Both the position numbers and the translations under genes were made by a program. DNA of 64,000 nucleotides, taken from Hydrogenophaga sp. 2FB (GTDB lineage Bacteria > Pseudomonadota > Gammaproteobacteria > Burkholderiales > Burkholderiaceae_C). A model generated the notes under the pieces. That model worked only from the letters and a program-made list of their open reading frames with translations. It was not told the DNA's origin and ran no database searches. The stretch is taken from assembly GCF_005503365.1 (NCBI RefSeq), contig NZ_SCML01000003.1:62001-126000 (forward strand). Reading direction: 5' to 3'. Positions 17,558-27,401 of the stretch are shown one piece after another; positions within the stretch are counted from its first letter, which is position 1; the number at the start of each line of letters is the position of its first letter.

Positions 17558-18424
17558 GTGGCCGAATCCCCTCCCAGTAGCGGGCCGCAGCGCAGCCTGC
17601 GGCATGCCGACAAACGTGGTTTCCTGCAAAAGCTCGCGGAATTCATCCACCCCGGGCCGGATTCCAAGGACGAGCTGATCGAAACCCTCGCCGAGGCCGA
17701 GGACAACGACATCATCAACGCCGAATCGCGCGTCATGCTCGAAGGCGTGATCCGCATCGCCGACATGACCGCTGGCGACGTGATGGTGGCCGCGCCGCGC
17801 ATGGACGTGCTGGACATCGAGGCCCCCTACGACGAGCTGCTGCACCTCGTCATCAACACCGCCCACTCGCGCTTTCCCGTGTTCGAAGACGAACGGGAAA
17901 ACATCATCGGCATCCTGCTGGCCAAAGACCTGCTCAAGCTGCAGCGCGCGCCCGAGCTCAACATCCGCGCCCTGTTGCGCCCGGCCACTTTCGTGCCCGA
18001 GAGCAAAGGCCTCAACGACCTGCTGCGCGAATTCCGCGGCAACCGCAACCACCTGGCCATCGTGATCGACGAGTTCGGCCGCGTGGCCGGCCTCATCACC
18101 ATCGAAGACGTGCTCGAAGAAATCGTCGGCGAGATCGAGGACGAGTTCGACGTGGTCCAGGACGACGGCGACATCTTCGCCCTGGCCGACAGCACCTGGC
18201 GCGTGAGCGGCGACACGCCGATCGAGCGCATCAACGAGTCCTTCGGGCTGGCGCTGCCCAAGGAAGATTTCGACACCATCGGCGGCATGATCGCCCACGC
18301 CATGGGCCACGTGCCCAAGCGCGGCGAAGTCCACGAACTCGACGGCCTGCGCTTCACCGCGCTACACACCAAAGGTGGCGCGGTGAAGTGGTTCAAGGTC
18401 CTGCCCGTGCAGGGCGAGGCTTAA
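17558..18424 (+). CDS. corC: CBS-domain transporter-associated protein of the CorC/HlyC family
   Basis: 288 residues with a GTG start. Two CBS domains span about residues 70-190 (ADMTAGDVMVAAPRMDVLDI, then VIDEFGRVAGLITIEDVLEE), followed by a C-terminal CorC_HlyC domain (DDGDIFALADSTWRVSGDTPI). The protein is linked to Mg/Co efflux, although it lacks membrane segments and probably acts in the cytoplasm. It directly precedes lnt, the same pairing as ybeX-lnt in Escherichia coli. ybeZ and ybeY are not seen upstream here. Confidence 0.9.
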   Translation: MAESPPSSGPQRSLRHADKRGFLQKLAEFIHPGPDSKDELIETLAEAEDNDIINAESRVMLEGVIRIADMTAGDVMVAAPRMDVLDIEAPYDELLHLVINTAHSRFPVFEDERENIIGILLAKDLLKLQRAPELNIRALLRPATFVPESKGLNDLLREFRGNRNHLAIVIDEFGRVAGLITIEDVLEEIVGEIEDEFDVVQDDGDIFALADSTWRVSGDTPIERINESFGLALPKEDFDTIGGMIAHAMGHVPKRGEVHELDGLRFTALHTKGGAVKWFKVLPVQGEA

Positions 18425-18479
18425 AACGCCCATGCGCAGCCTCTTCGGGTCACTGCACACACCATCGAGCTTCAACCCG

Positions 18480-20318
18480 ATGAGCCGCCGCCCTCCGGGG
18501 CGCGCCGCGCGCGGCAGTGGTTTTGTGTGGTGGCTGCTGTGCCTCGCCGGTGGCGCGCTGCAGGCCGCATCCATCGCCTGGCCGTTCCAGAGCTGGGGCC
18601 TGCCGGGCACCGTGCAGGGCCAACCCAACGGGTGGTGGCAGATCGTCGCGCTGGCCATGCTCGTGCTGGCGCTGCAGTACGCCACGCGCGTGGGTCAGGC
18701 GGTGTGGCGCGGCTGGGTGTTCGCCACGGTGTGGCTGGCCGGCACCTTCTGGTGGTTGTTCATTTCGCTGCACACCTATGGCGGCCTGCCCGCGTGGCTG
18801 GCCGTGCTGTCCGTGCTGGCGCTGGCGGGTCTGCTCGCCATCTACTACGCGGTGGGCATGGGCTTCCTGTGCGCCTGGGCGCCGCTCTCGCGCACCGCCC
18901 AGGGGCTGATGTTCGCCTCGCTCTGGACGCTCGCCGAACTCGCGCGCGCACACTGGTTCACCGGATTCCCCTGGGGCGCGGTCGGCTATGCGCAGGTGGA
19001 CCTGATGGCGCCCTGGGCGCCGCTGGTGGGTGTCTACGGCATGGGATTCCTGGCAGCGCTGCTCGCCTATTCGCTGGCGTCGGTCGTGTCGGCCATGGTG
19101 CGGCGTCTGGGTGACTGGCTGTCATCGCCCACCGGCCGCCGCCAGACGATTCGCACCACGGGGGGCGTGCGCATCGCCGCCCCCGCGCCGCGGGTGCAAG
19201 CCCGGCTGGTGCCCGACCTGGCCCAGGGATGGCCCGGCGCGCTGCGCAACCTCGCGCTCCTGCTGGTCGTGGCCGCCTTGCTGTGGAGCCTTGTGGGTGG
19301 CGGGGCCGCATGGCGCGGGCTGGGCCAGCGCGAGACCGCGGCCACGGGCGACCTGCGGGTCTGGCTGCTGCAAGGCAACATCGCGCAAGACCAGAAATTC
19401 CAACCCGGCACCGGCATTGCCCAGGCGCTGTCCTGGTACCCGCAACAGATGGCCGAAGCCGCGCATGCCGCGCGCAGTTCGGTGACCGGTCCGCAACTGG
19501 TGGTGGCGCCGGAGACCGCCGTGCCCCTGTTGCCTGGACAACTCGGCCCCAACTTCTGGCAACCCCTGTTGGGCGAACTGGCCCGGGAGCCGACCGGCGC
19601 CGGTGTGAACACGCTGCTGGGCCTGCCCCTGGGCAGCCTGGAGCAGGGCTACACCAACTCGGTCTGGGGCCTCACGCCCGGTGCGGCCCACCGCCTGCAA
19701 AGCCTGGCCCGGCTGGACACGGCCGACAACGGCCTGTTCCGCTACGACAAGCACCACCTGGTGCCGTTTGGCGAGTTCATTCCGCCCCTGTTCCGCTGGT
19801 TCACCGACCTCATGAACATCCCGCTGGGCGACTTCAACCGCGGTGCGCTCGGCCAGCCGGCCTGGGCGGTGGCGGGGCAGCGCATCGCGCCCAACATCTG
19901 CTACGAAGACCTGTTTGGCGAAGAGCTCGCGGCCTCGTTCCGCGACCCCACCGCCGCGCCCACGGTGCTGATCAACCTGAGCAACATCGCCTGGTTCGGC
20001 GACAGCATCGCCATCGACCAGCACCTGCAGATCTCGCGCTTGCGCGCGATCGAACTGGGCCGGCCCATGCTGCGCGCCACCAACACCGGCGCGACGGCAG
20101 TGATCGACCACCAGGGCAAGGTGACGCACGAGCTGCAGCGCCTCACGCGCGGGCGGCTGGAAGCGACGGTCCAAGGCCGCAGCGGCATCACCCCGTACGC
20201 CGGGTGGACGGCGCGCTGGGGCCTCGCGCCCCTGTGGGTCGGCTGCCTCGCGCTGGCGCTGCTGATCGCCTCGGCCCGCAACCTGGGGCGGCGCGGTGGG
20301 CGCACCCGCCGCCGCTGA
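18480..20318 (+). CDS. lnt: Apolipoprotein N-acyltransferase
   Basis: 612 residues from the ATG at 18480; an in-frame ATG at 18432 is also possible. Several N-terminal membrane segments are followed by a nitrilase-like periplasmic domain. The catalytic triad is visible: Glu in VVAPETAVPLLP, Lys in YDKHHLVPFGEF and Cys in NICYEDLFGEE. Lnt adds the third acyl chain to lipoproteins in the inner membrane. It is about 100 residues longer than the common 510. A hydrophilic insert (SSPTGRRQTIRTTGG and onward, around residues 210-250) explains part of that. Confidence 0.93.
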   Translation: MSRRPPGRAARGSGFVWWLLCLAGGALQAASIAWPFQSWGLPGTVQGQPNGWWQIVALAMLVLALQYATRVGQAVWRGWVFATVWLAGTFWWLFISLHTYGGLPAWLAVLSVLALAGLLAIYYAVGMGFLCAWAPLSRTAQGLMFASLWTLAELARAHWFTGFPWGAVGYAQVDLMAPWAPLVGVYGMGFLAALLAYSLASVVSAMVRRLGDWLSSPTGRRQTIRTTGGVRIAAPAPRVQARLVPDLAQGWPGALRNLALLLVVAALLWSLVGGGAAWRGLGQRETAATGDLRVWLLQGNIAQDQKFQPGTGIAQALSWYPQQMAEAAHAARSSVTGPQLVVAPETAVPLLPGQLGPNFWQPLLGELAREPTGAGVNTLLGLPLGSLEQGYTNSVWGLTPGAAHRLQSLARLDTADNGLFRYDKHHLVPFGEFIPPLFRWFTDLMNIPLGDFNRGALGQPAWAVAGQRIAPNICYEDLFGEELAASFRDPTAAPTVLINLSNIAWFGDSIAIDQHLQISRLRAIELGRPMLRATNTGATAVIDHQGKVTHELQRLTRGRLEATVQGRSGITPYAGWTARWGLAPLWVGCLALALLIASARNLGRRGGRTRRR

Positions 20319-20448
20319 AGACCACGCGCCGTAGCGCGCGGCGTGCACCCGTAAAATCAGGCGCTTGTCGGGCCGCGCAAACACGCGTTCGCCCTCCGAC
20401 CCCATCCCGCCCTTCTCCTGGCCGCGCAGCGTTCCCGGCCCCATTTGC

Positions 20449-21354
<906 letters not shown>

Positions 21355-21376
21355 TCGCCGGTTGAAAGAACAAAAA

Positions 21377-23497
21377 ATGAGTGCACAGAACCTTCTCGTT
21401 GAGCTGTTTGTTGAAGAGTTGCCGCCCAAGGCGCTGAAGAAGCTGGGCGATGCTTTCGCCACCGTGCTGGCCGATCAGCTCAAGGCCCAAGGCCTTGCGC
21501 CGGCCGATGCCGCCGTCACCGCCTTTGCCTCGCCGCGCCGCCTGGCCGCACACGTCACGGGCGTGTTGCCCCGCGCGGCCGACAAGGCCGTGTCGCAAAA
21601 ACTCATGCCGGTGAGCGTGGGGCTGGACGCGAATGGCCAGCCCACGCCCGCCTTGCTCAAGCGCCTGGGTGCGCTGGGTGCCGACGCGTCGGCGGTGGCG
21701 GGCCTCAAGCGCGCACCCGATGGCAAGGCCGAAGCGCTGTTCTACGACAGCGTGGCGCCCGGGGCCGAGTTGGCCGCCGGCCTGCAGAAGGCGCTCGACG
21801 AAGCCATTGCCAAGCTGCCGATTCCGAAGGTGATGAGCTACCAGCTGGAGACCGATTGCGAGTTGCCCGGCTGGAGCAGCGTGAACTTCGTGCGCCCGGC
21901 GCACGGCCTGGTGGCCTTGCATGGCGCTCAAGTCGTGCCGGTCAAGACCCTTGGCCTCACCGCGCGCAACACCACGCAAGGCCATCGCTTCGAAGCGGCT
22001 GTGTCGCCCGTGGTGCTGAAAGACGCCGACAGCTACGCCGCGACCTTGGCGAAAGACGGTGCGGTGATCGCGTCTTTCGCCGAGCGCAAGGCCGAGATCG
22101 CGCGCCAGCTCGCGGCGGCTGCCGCGAAAGTGGGTGGCGGTTGCCAACCGATCGACGACGACGCGCTGCTCGACGAAGTGACCGCGCTGGTCGAGCGCCC
22201 CAACGTGCTCATCTGTGAATTCGAAACGCAGTTCCTCGACGTGCCGCAGGAATGCCTGATCCTCACGATGAAGGCCAACCAGAAGTACTTCCCGTTGCTC
22301 GACGCGCAGGGCAAGCTGACGAACCGTTTCCTGGTCGTGAGCAACATCAGCCCGGCGGACGCGAGCGCCGTGGTCGGCGGCAACGAACGCGTGGTGCGCC
22401 CGCGCCTGGCCGACGCGAAATTCTTCTTCGACCAGGACCGCAAGAAGTCGCTGGCGTCGCGCGTCGACGGCCTGGGCAAGGTGGTCTATCACAACAAGCT
22501 CGGCACGCAGGGCGAGCGCATGGAGCGCGTGCGCAAGATCGCCCGCGCCATCGGCCAACAACTCGGTGGCGATGTGCTCGCGCAGCAGGCCGACACCGCC
22601 GCGCAACTCGCCAAGACCGACTTGCTGACCGACATGGTGGGCGAGTTCCCCGAGCTGCAGGGCATCATGGGCGGCTACTACGCGCGCCACGACGGCCTGA
22701 GCGAAGACATTGCCTTCGCCATTGAAGACCACTACCGCCCGCGTTTCGCGGGCGATGAGCTGCCGCGCAACATGACGGGCGTGGTCGTGGCGCTGGCCGA
22801 CAAGCTGGAAACGCTGGTTGGCATGTTCGGCATCGGCAACCTGCCGACCGGCGACAAGGACCCGTTCGCGCTGCGCCGGCACGCGTTGGGGGTTGTGCGG
22901 ATGCTGGTGGAGAAGGATCTGCAGCTCGACGTGGTCGCGTTGTTGAAGTCGGCCGTGCCGGCATTCGGCGCGTTGATTACCGATCCGAGCGCCGCCTTGT
23001 CCGACTTCATCTTCGATCGACTGGCCGGTGGTTTGCGCGAGCAGGGCTACAGCGCGCAGGAAGTCGATGCTGTGCTGGCCTTGCGTCCTTCCCGCCTGGG
23101 CGAAGTCGCAAAACGCCTCGCTGCCGTGCGCGCTTTCGCCGCCTTGCCCGAAGCCCCCGCCCTCGCCGCCGCCAACAAGCGCATCGCCAACATCCTCAAG
23201 AAGTCCGAAGGCGAGGTCGCCGAGGTGAAGGATTCGCTGCTGGTCGAAGCGGCGGAGAAAGACCTCTTCGCCGCGATGCGATCGACGGTGCCCGCCGCCA
23301 ACGCGAAGTTCGACGCCGGCGATTACACCGCTTCGCTGCAAGCCCTTGCCGCGCTGCGCACCCCGGTCGACGCCTTCTTTGACGGCGTGATGGTCAACGC
23401 CGACGACCCCGCGCTCAAGGCCAACCGCCTGGGCCTGCTGCGCGAGTTGCACAACGCCATGAACCGCGTCGCCGATCTCTCGCGCCTCGCGACCTGA
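21377..23497 (+). CDS. glyS: Glycine-tRNA ligase beta subunit
   Basis: 706 residues starting MSAQNLLVELFVEELPPKAL, the normal GlyS N-terminus and length. Later blocks such as LILTMKANQKYFPLLDAQGK and GDKDPFALRRHALGVVRMLV (HD-like region) are family hallmarks. The C-terminal anticodon-binding region closes with NRVADLSRLA. A TTG at 21362 gives a possible five-residue extension, but GAAAG before the ATG supports 21377. It functions with GlyQ in charging tRNA-Gly. Confidence 0.97.
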   Translation: MSAQNLLVELFVEELPPKALKKLGDAFATVLADQLKAQGLAPADAAVTAFASPRRLAAHVTGVLPRAADKAVSQKLMPVSVGLDANGQPTPALLKRLGALGADASAVAGLKRAPDGKAEALFYDSVAPGAELAAGLQKALDEAIAKLPIPKVMSYQLETDCELPGWSSVNFVRPAHGLVALHGAQVVPVKTLGLTARNTTQGHRFEAAVSPVVLKDADSYAATLAKDGAVIASFAERKAEIARQLAAAAAKVGGGCQPIDDDALLDEVTALVERPNVLICEFETQFLDVPQECLILTMKANQKYFPLLDAQGKLTNRFLVVSNISPADASAVVGGNERVVRPRLADAKFFFDQDRKKSLASRVDGLGKVVYHNKLGTQGERMERVRKIARAIGQQLGGDVLAQQADTAAQLAKTDLLTDMVGEFPELQGIMGGYYARHDGLSEDIAFAIEDHYRPRFAGDELPRNMTGVVVALADKLETLVGMFGIGNLPTGDKDPFALRRHALGVVRMLVEKDLQLDVVALLKSAVPAFGALITDPSAALSDFIFDRLAGGLREQGYSAQEVDAVLALRPSRLGEVAKRLAAVRAFAALPEAPALAAANKRIANILKKSEGEVAEVKDSLLVEAAEKDLFAAMRSTVPAANAKFDAGDYTASLQALAALRTPVDAFFDGVMVNADDPALKANRLGLLRELHNAMNRVADLSRLAT

Positions 23498-23507
23498 GAA
23501 CACCGCC

Positions 23508-24095
23508 ATGAAACTCCTCATCCTCGACCGCGATGGCACGCTCAACCGCGGCCGCGACGACTACGTCGCCTCGCCGGACGAGTGGGAGGCGTTGCCCGGC
23601 GCGCTCGAGGCCGTGGCGCGGCTCAACCACGGCGGCTGGCGGGTGGTGCTGGCGACCAACCAGTCCGGCATCGGGCGCGGCCTGTTCGACATGGCCTCGC
23701 TCAACGCCATCCACCTCAAGATGCACCGCCAGCTCGCGGCGGTGGGCGGGCGCCTGGAGGCGGTGTTCTTCTGCCCGCATGCGCCCGAAGACGCGTGCGC
23801 CTGCCGCAAGCCCGCGCCGGGTCTGTTCACGCAGATCGGTGCGCGCTTTGGCGTGCCGATGGCCCAGGTGCATTCCGCCGGCAACGCCATGCGCCACGTG
23901 CGCGCCGCCGCTGTCGCCGGTTGTCAGACCCACCTGTTGATGACCGGTCAGTCCGAACACCTGCGCGGACGCCTCGGCGAGCGCACAAACGCCGACCTGG
24001 CCGCGCTCGCGCCCGACCTGCCGCCTGGCACGCGCGCGCACGACGACATCGCCGCGTTTGCCGACTGGCTGCTGGCGCAGCCACCCACGACCTGA
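23508..24095 (+). CDS. gmhB: D-glycero-beta-D-manno-heptose 1,7-bisphosphate 7-phosphatase-like HAD protein with altered motif IV
   Basis: 195 residues. HAD motif I LDRDGTLNRG, the ATNQSGIGRG loop, the zinc-type CPHAPEDACACRKPAPG and motif III lysine are all present, as in GmhB, which makes the LPS heptose precursor. The expected motif IV (GDSxxDxxAA) instead reads AGNAMRHVRAA, so both acidic metal-binding positions are Asn and His. The DNA reads cleanly through this region. Either the metal site is arranged differently, or activity is weak or lost. It lies between glyS and plsC, the usual place for gmhB in this group. Confidence 0.85.
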   Translation: MKLLILDRDGTLNRGRDDYVASPDEWEALPGALEAVARLNHGGWRVVLATNQSGIGRGLFDMASLNAIHLKMHRQLAAVGGRLEAVFFCPHAPEDACACRKPAPGLFTQIGARFGVPMAQVHSAGNAMRHVRAAAVAGCQTHLLMTGQSEHLRGRLGERTNADLAALAPDLPPGTRAHDDIAAFADWLLAQPPTT

Positions 24096-24114
24096 ATTTC
24101 TTCCATCCCCGCAC

Positions 24115-24864
24115 ATGATCCTCATCCACCTGCTGCGCTCGATCCTGCACACCCTGTTCATGGCCGTGACCGTGGTGCCCTGGGCGCTCGCCGTGCTGGT
24201 GGCCGCGCCCTTTCTCAACAGCACGCAGATCTACTGGATGTGCGCGGGCTGGCTGAAGCTGGCGGTGAACAGCGGCAAGCTGATCCTGGGCATCCGCAAC
24301 CACGTGATCGGCTTCGAGAACCTGCCCGTGGGCAGCACCGCGCCGGCGATCCTGCTGCTCAAGCACCAGTCGACCTGGGAAACCTTCTGCATGCCCGCGC
24401 TGATGCCGCATCCGCTGGCCTATGTGTTCAAGAAGGAACTGCTCTACGTGCCCTTCTTCGGCTGGGCCATGGGCCGCATGGACATGATCCACATCGACCG
24501 CAGCAAGCGTGCGCAGGCCTTCAACAAGGTGGTCGAGCAAGGCCAACGCCTGCTCAACCAGGGCACCTGGGTGATCATGTTTCCCGAAGGCACGCGCATC
24601 GCGCGCGGCCAGAAGGGCCAGTACAAGAACGGCGGCACGCGGCTGGCGGTGGAAACCGGCGCGCCCGTGATCCCGATCGCCGTCACCTCGGCCAAGTGCT
24701 GGCCACGCAAGGCCTTCATCCGCAAGCCAGGCACGGTGGAGTTCTCCATCGGCAAGCCGATTCCGAGCGCGGGCCGCCAACCGGATGAGTTGATGCGCGA
24801 GGTCGAGACGTGGATCGAAGCCGAAATGCGCCGGCTCGACCCCGAGGCCTACCGCGAAGCTTGA
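24115..24864 (+). CDS. plsC: 1-acyl-sn-glycerol-3-phosphate acyltransferase
   Basis: 249 residues. One or two N-terminal membrane segments (HTLFMAVTVVPWALAVLVAAP) precede the PlsC domain. Motif I is KHQSTWET, an HX4E variant of the usual HX4D. Motif III is MFPEGTRIARG and motif IV VIPIAVTSAKCW. The enzyme makes phosphatidic acid from lysophosphatidic acid at the inner membrane. Start at 24115 follows gmhB by 19 bases; a longer frame into gmhB was rejected. Confidence 0.93.
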   Translation: MILIHLLRSILHTLFMAVTVVPWALAVLVAAPFLNSTQIYWMCAGWLKLAVNSGKLILGIRNHVIGFENLPVGSTAPAILLLKHQSTWETFCMPALMPHPLAYVFKKELLYVPFFGWAMGRMDMIHIDRSKRAQAFNKVVEQGQRLLNQGTWVIMFPEGTRIARGQKGQYKNGGTRLAVETGAPVIPIAVTSAKCWPRKAFIRKPGTVEFSIGKPIPSAGRQPDELMREVETWIEAEMRRLDPEAYREA

Positions 24865-24872
24865 GCCCGACC

Positions 24873-25787
24873 ATGCAGCGCTTCGTGCAACTGGCGCTTG
24901 ATTTTCTCGGCGGTTCCCCCCCCGAACCCGTCGCGCCTGCGCGGCCGACAGCGCCGCCTCCACTGCCGCCGCTGCGTGTGGTGGACGCAGCACCCGCGCT
25001 GCCGATGAACCAGGTGTTCGAGCCCGCCACCTGGCACCACCCGCGCGCCAACCGCACCCTGCGCCTGGGCGCCTGCGACGTGGCCTACGAATTCAAGCGC
25101 GGCAAGCGCCGCACCATCGGTCTGTCGGTCAGCACCGATGGCTTGAGCGTGAGCGCGCCGCGCTGGACGCCGGTGGGCGAGGTCGAGGCGCTGCTGCACG
25201 ACAAATCGGCCTGGGTGCTGGAGAAGCTGCAGTCGGCGCGCCAGCGCGCGGGCGAGATGGCGCAGGCGCGCATCCACTGGGCCGATGGCGTGGAGTTCGA
25301 CTACCTGGGCGAACGCATGCGCCTGGCACTCGACCCCACGCACGCCTTCACGCAGGTGGGTGCGGTGGTCGAGCCGGCCACCGAAGCAGGCGGCATCGCG
25401 ACCTTGCGCCTCGGGCTGTCGCAGAGCGCGCAGGAAACGCAGATCCGCGACGCGGCGCAGGCCTGGCTGATGAAGCGCGCCAAAGCCCTGTTCACCGAGC
25501 GGCTGGACCACTTCGCGCCGCAACTCGGCGTGCGCTACAGCAAGCTGCGCCTCTCCAGCGCCGGCACGCGCTGGGGCAGCGCGAGCGCCGACGGTTCGAT
25601 CCGCCTGAACTGGCGGTTGATCCATCTCAAGCTGGACATGATCGACTACGTGGTGGTGCACGAGCTCAGCCACCTGCACCACATGGACCACAGCCCGCAG
25701 TTCTGGGACGTGGTCGCGCGCGTGCTGCCCGACCATGCACAGCGCCGCCGCGCGCTGCGCGAGGCGGCAGTGCCGCTGGACGACTAG
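24873..25787 (+). CDS. YgjP/DUF45-type zinc metallopeptidase-like protein
   Basis: 304 residues. A proline-rich N-terminal stretch (residues 15-40) leads into the YgjP-like domain, ending with the zinc motif HELSHLHHMDHSPQFW (HExxH with a third His). Members are annotated as M48-like peptidases; the Escherichia coli homologue has been reported to act as a UTP pyrophosphatase, so the name is unsettled. The gene ends the glyQ run. Its TAG stop shares the palindrome CTAG with the TAG of the convergent MocR-type gene. Confidence 0.85.
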   Translation: MQRFVQLALDFLGGSPPEPVAPARPTAPPPLPPLRVVDAAPALPMNQVFEPATWHHPRANRTLRLGACDVAYEFKRGKRRTIGLSVSTDGLSVSAPRWTPVGEVEALLHDKSAWVLEKLQSARQRAGEMAQARIHWADGVEFDYLGERMRLALDPTHAFTQVGAVVEPATEAGGIATLRLGLSQSAQETQIRDAAQAWLMKRAKALFTERLDHFAPQLGVRYSKLRLSSAGTRWGSASADGSIRLNWRLIHLKLDMIDYVVVHELSHLHHMDHSPQFWDVVARVLPDHAQRRRALREAAVPLDD

Positions 25788-27310
25788 GGCCTGTTCACCG
25801 CGCGCTCGATGCAGCGCGCCAGGATGTCCAGCGGCGCGGCCATCGCCGTCTCCGGCACGCTCGCGAAACCCAGCAGCAGCCCGGCCGGTGCATCGGGTGC
25901 CGCGTAGTAGCGCGACAGTGGCCGCACCAGCACCCCGGCACGGCCGGCCTCGGCGGTGATGTCGACGTCCGACACGCCCGCCGGCAGCGACAGCACCAGG
26001 TGCAGTCCCGCATTGCTGTCGAACGGGTGGATCCAGCCCGGGCCCAGCCGCTCTTCCACCAGCGCGATCAGCCGCGCGCGGCGCGCCCCATAGAGGATGC
26101 GCATGCGGCGGATGTGCGCGGCGTACTGGCCGCTGTCCATGAAGTCGGCCAACGCGGCCTGCTCCAGCAGGTGCCCGCCGCGGTACAGCTCCATCTGCGC
26201 CGAGCGGAAGGTGTCCGCCAACGCCGGCGGCAACACCATGTAGGCGGTGCGCAGGCCCGGGTAGAGCGTCTTGCTGAAGGTGCCGACGTAGATCACCGGC
26301 GCGTCGTCGACCAGGCCTTGCAATGACGGGATGGGTTGACCGGCGAAGCGGAACTCGCTGTCGTAGTCGTCTTCCACCACCCACAGCCGGCGGCGGCGCG
26401 CGGCTTCCAGCAAGGCCAGCCGGCGCGTGAGGCTCATCACCGAACCCAGCGGGTACTGGTGCGAGGGCGTCACGAAGGCCAGGCGCAGTTTCGGGTCGTC
26501 GGGCGTGTTCTCAGGGATCTGCAGGCCCTCGATATCGACCGGCATCGCGCGCACATCGATGCCGTTCACGCCCAGGATGCTGCGGGTGCCCCAGTAGCCC
26601 GGGTCTTCCACCCAGGCCGCATCCCCCGGGTCGGCCAACAGGCGCGTGACCAGATCGATCGCCTGGTGGATGCCTTCGGTGATCAGGATCTGCCCGGCCT
26701 CGCCATTCACCGAGCGCGCCTGCCGCAGGTAATTCGCCAGGCTGCGTTGCAGGGCGGGGTGCCCGCCCGCCGTGGCGTAGCTGCGCAGCGACGGCGAACC
26801 GCGGCGCGCGTGCTGGGCGAGGATTTGCGCGAAACGCCGGTGCGGGAACGCGGTGACGTCGGGCACGCCCGGCATGAATGCGCCCCATTGCACGGACGCG
26901 GCCGAGATGCGCCCGAGCAGGCCGCGGGCGCGCTGCGACAGCGGAGGCATCGCGACCGCCGACGGGGCCTGGCCAGCGCGCGGGGCGCGCGCCGCCGACG
27001 CCCGTGGCGCGACGTTGGTGTAGGCGTCCGGGAACACCTCGGCCACGAAGGTGCCGCTGCCCACGCGCGAACGCACGTAGCCCTCGGCCAGCAACTGGTC
27101 GTAGGCGAACACGACGGTGTTGCGCGACAGGGCCAGTTCGCGCGCGAGATCGCGCGAGGGGGGCAGGCGCGTGGCCGCGGGCAGGGTGCCGTCCAGGATC
27201 GCGCCGCGCAGGCAGTCGTACAGCAAGCGGTTGGTGGGGGCGGCGGTGGATGCCGCACCGCGCGCCGCCGCGAGGCGCTGCAGCAGAAGGTCGCCGATGA
27301 GGGATTTCAA
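25784..27310 (-). CDS. MocR/GabR-type transcriptional regulator with aminotransferase domain
   Basis: 508 residues. An N-terminal GntR winged helix (LPPSRDLARELALSRNTVVFAY, about residues 46-66) is joined to a fold-type I aminotransferase-like domain with VTPSHQYPLGSVMS and the PLP lysine in GTFSKTLYPGLRTAY. Such proteins sense PLP plus GABA or vitamin B6. Divergence from gabT-gabD supports a GabR-like activator role; PdxR is the alternative. The intergenic region holds two TGGTTCT repeats and two inverted repeats. Confidence 0.9.
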   Translation of the reverse strand: MKSLIGDLLLQRLAAARGAASTAAPTNRLLYDCLRGAILDGTLPAATRLPPSRDLARELALSRNTVVFAYDQLLAEGYVRSRVGSGTFVAEVFPDAYTNVAPRASAARAPRAGQAPSAVAMPPLSQRARGLLGRISAASVQWGAFMPGVPDVTAFPHRRFAQILAQHARRGSPSLRSYATAGGHPALQRSLANYLRQARSVNGEAGQILITEGIHQAIDLVTRLLADPGDAAWVEDPGYWGTRSILGVNGIDVRAMPVDIEGLQIPENTPDDPKLRLAFVTPSHQYPLGSVMSLTRRLALLEAARRRRLWVVEDDYDSEFRFAGQPIPSLQGLVDDAPVIYVGTFSKTLYPGLRTAYMVLPPALADTFRSAQMELYRGGHLLEQAALADFMDSGQYAAHIRRMRILYGARRARLIALVEERLGPGWIHPFDSNAGLHLVLSLPAGVSDVDITAEAGRAGVLVRPLSRYYAAPDAPAGLLLGFASVPETAMAAPLDILARCIERAVNRP

Positions 27311-27311
27311 T

Positions 27312-27369
27312 TGGTTCTATCCGATTTTCGGATGTGGTTCTTTTGTATGGGTCCGATTCGGACTGTAAT
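27312..27369. promoter_or_regulatory. Repeats in the MocR-gabT intergenic region
   Basis: TGGTTCT occurs at 27312-27318 and 27335-27341, 23 bases apart. Two inverted repeats follow the same theme: ATCCGA-TTT-TCGGAT (27319-27333) and GTCCGA-T-TCGGAC (27351-27363). MocR/GabR proteins commonly bind direct repeats spaced by about two helical turns, so these are likely regulator sites. A TGTAAT at 27364-27369 may be the gabT -10. Confidence 0.5.
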
Positions 27370-27401
27370 CCGTTTTTTCTTTCATCCCGGGAACCACCAG
27401 C

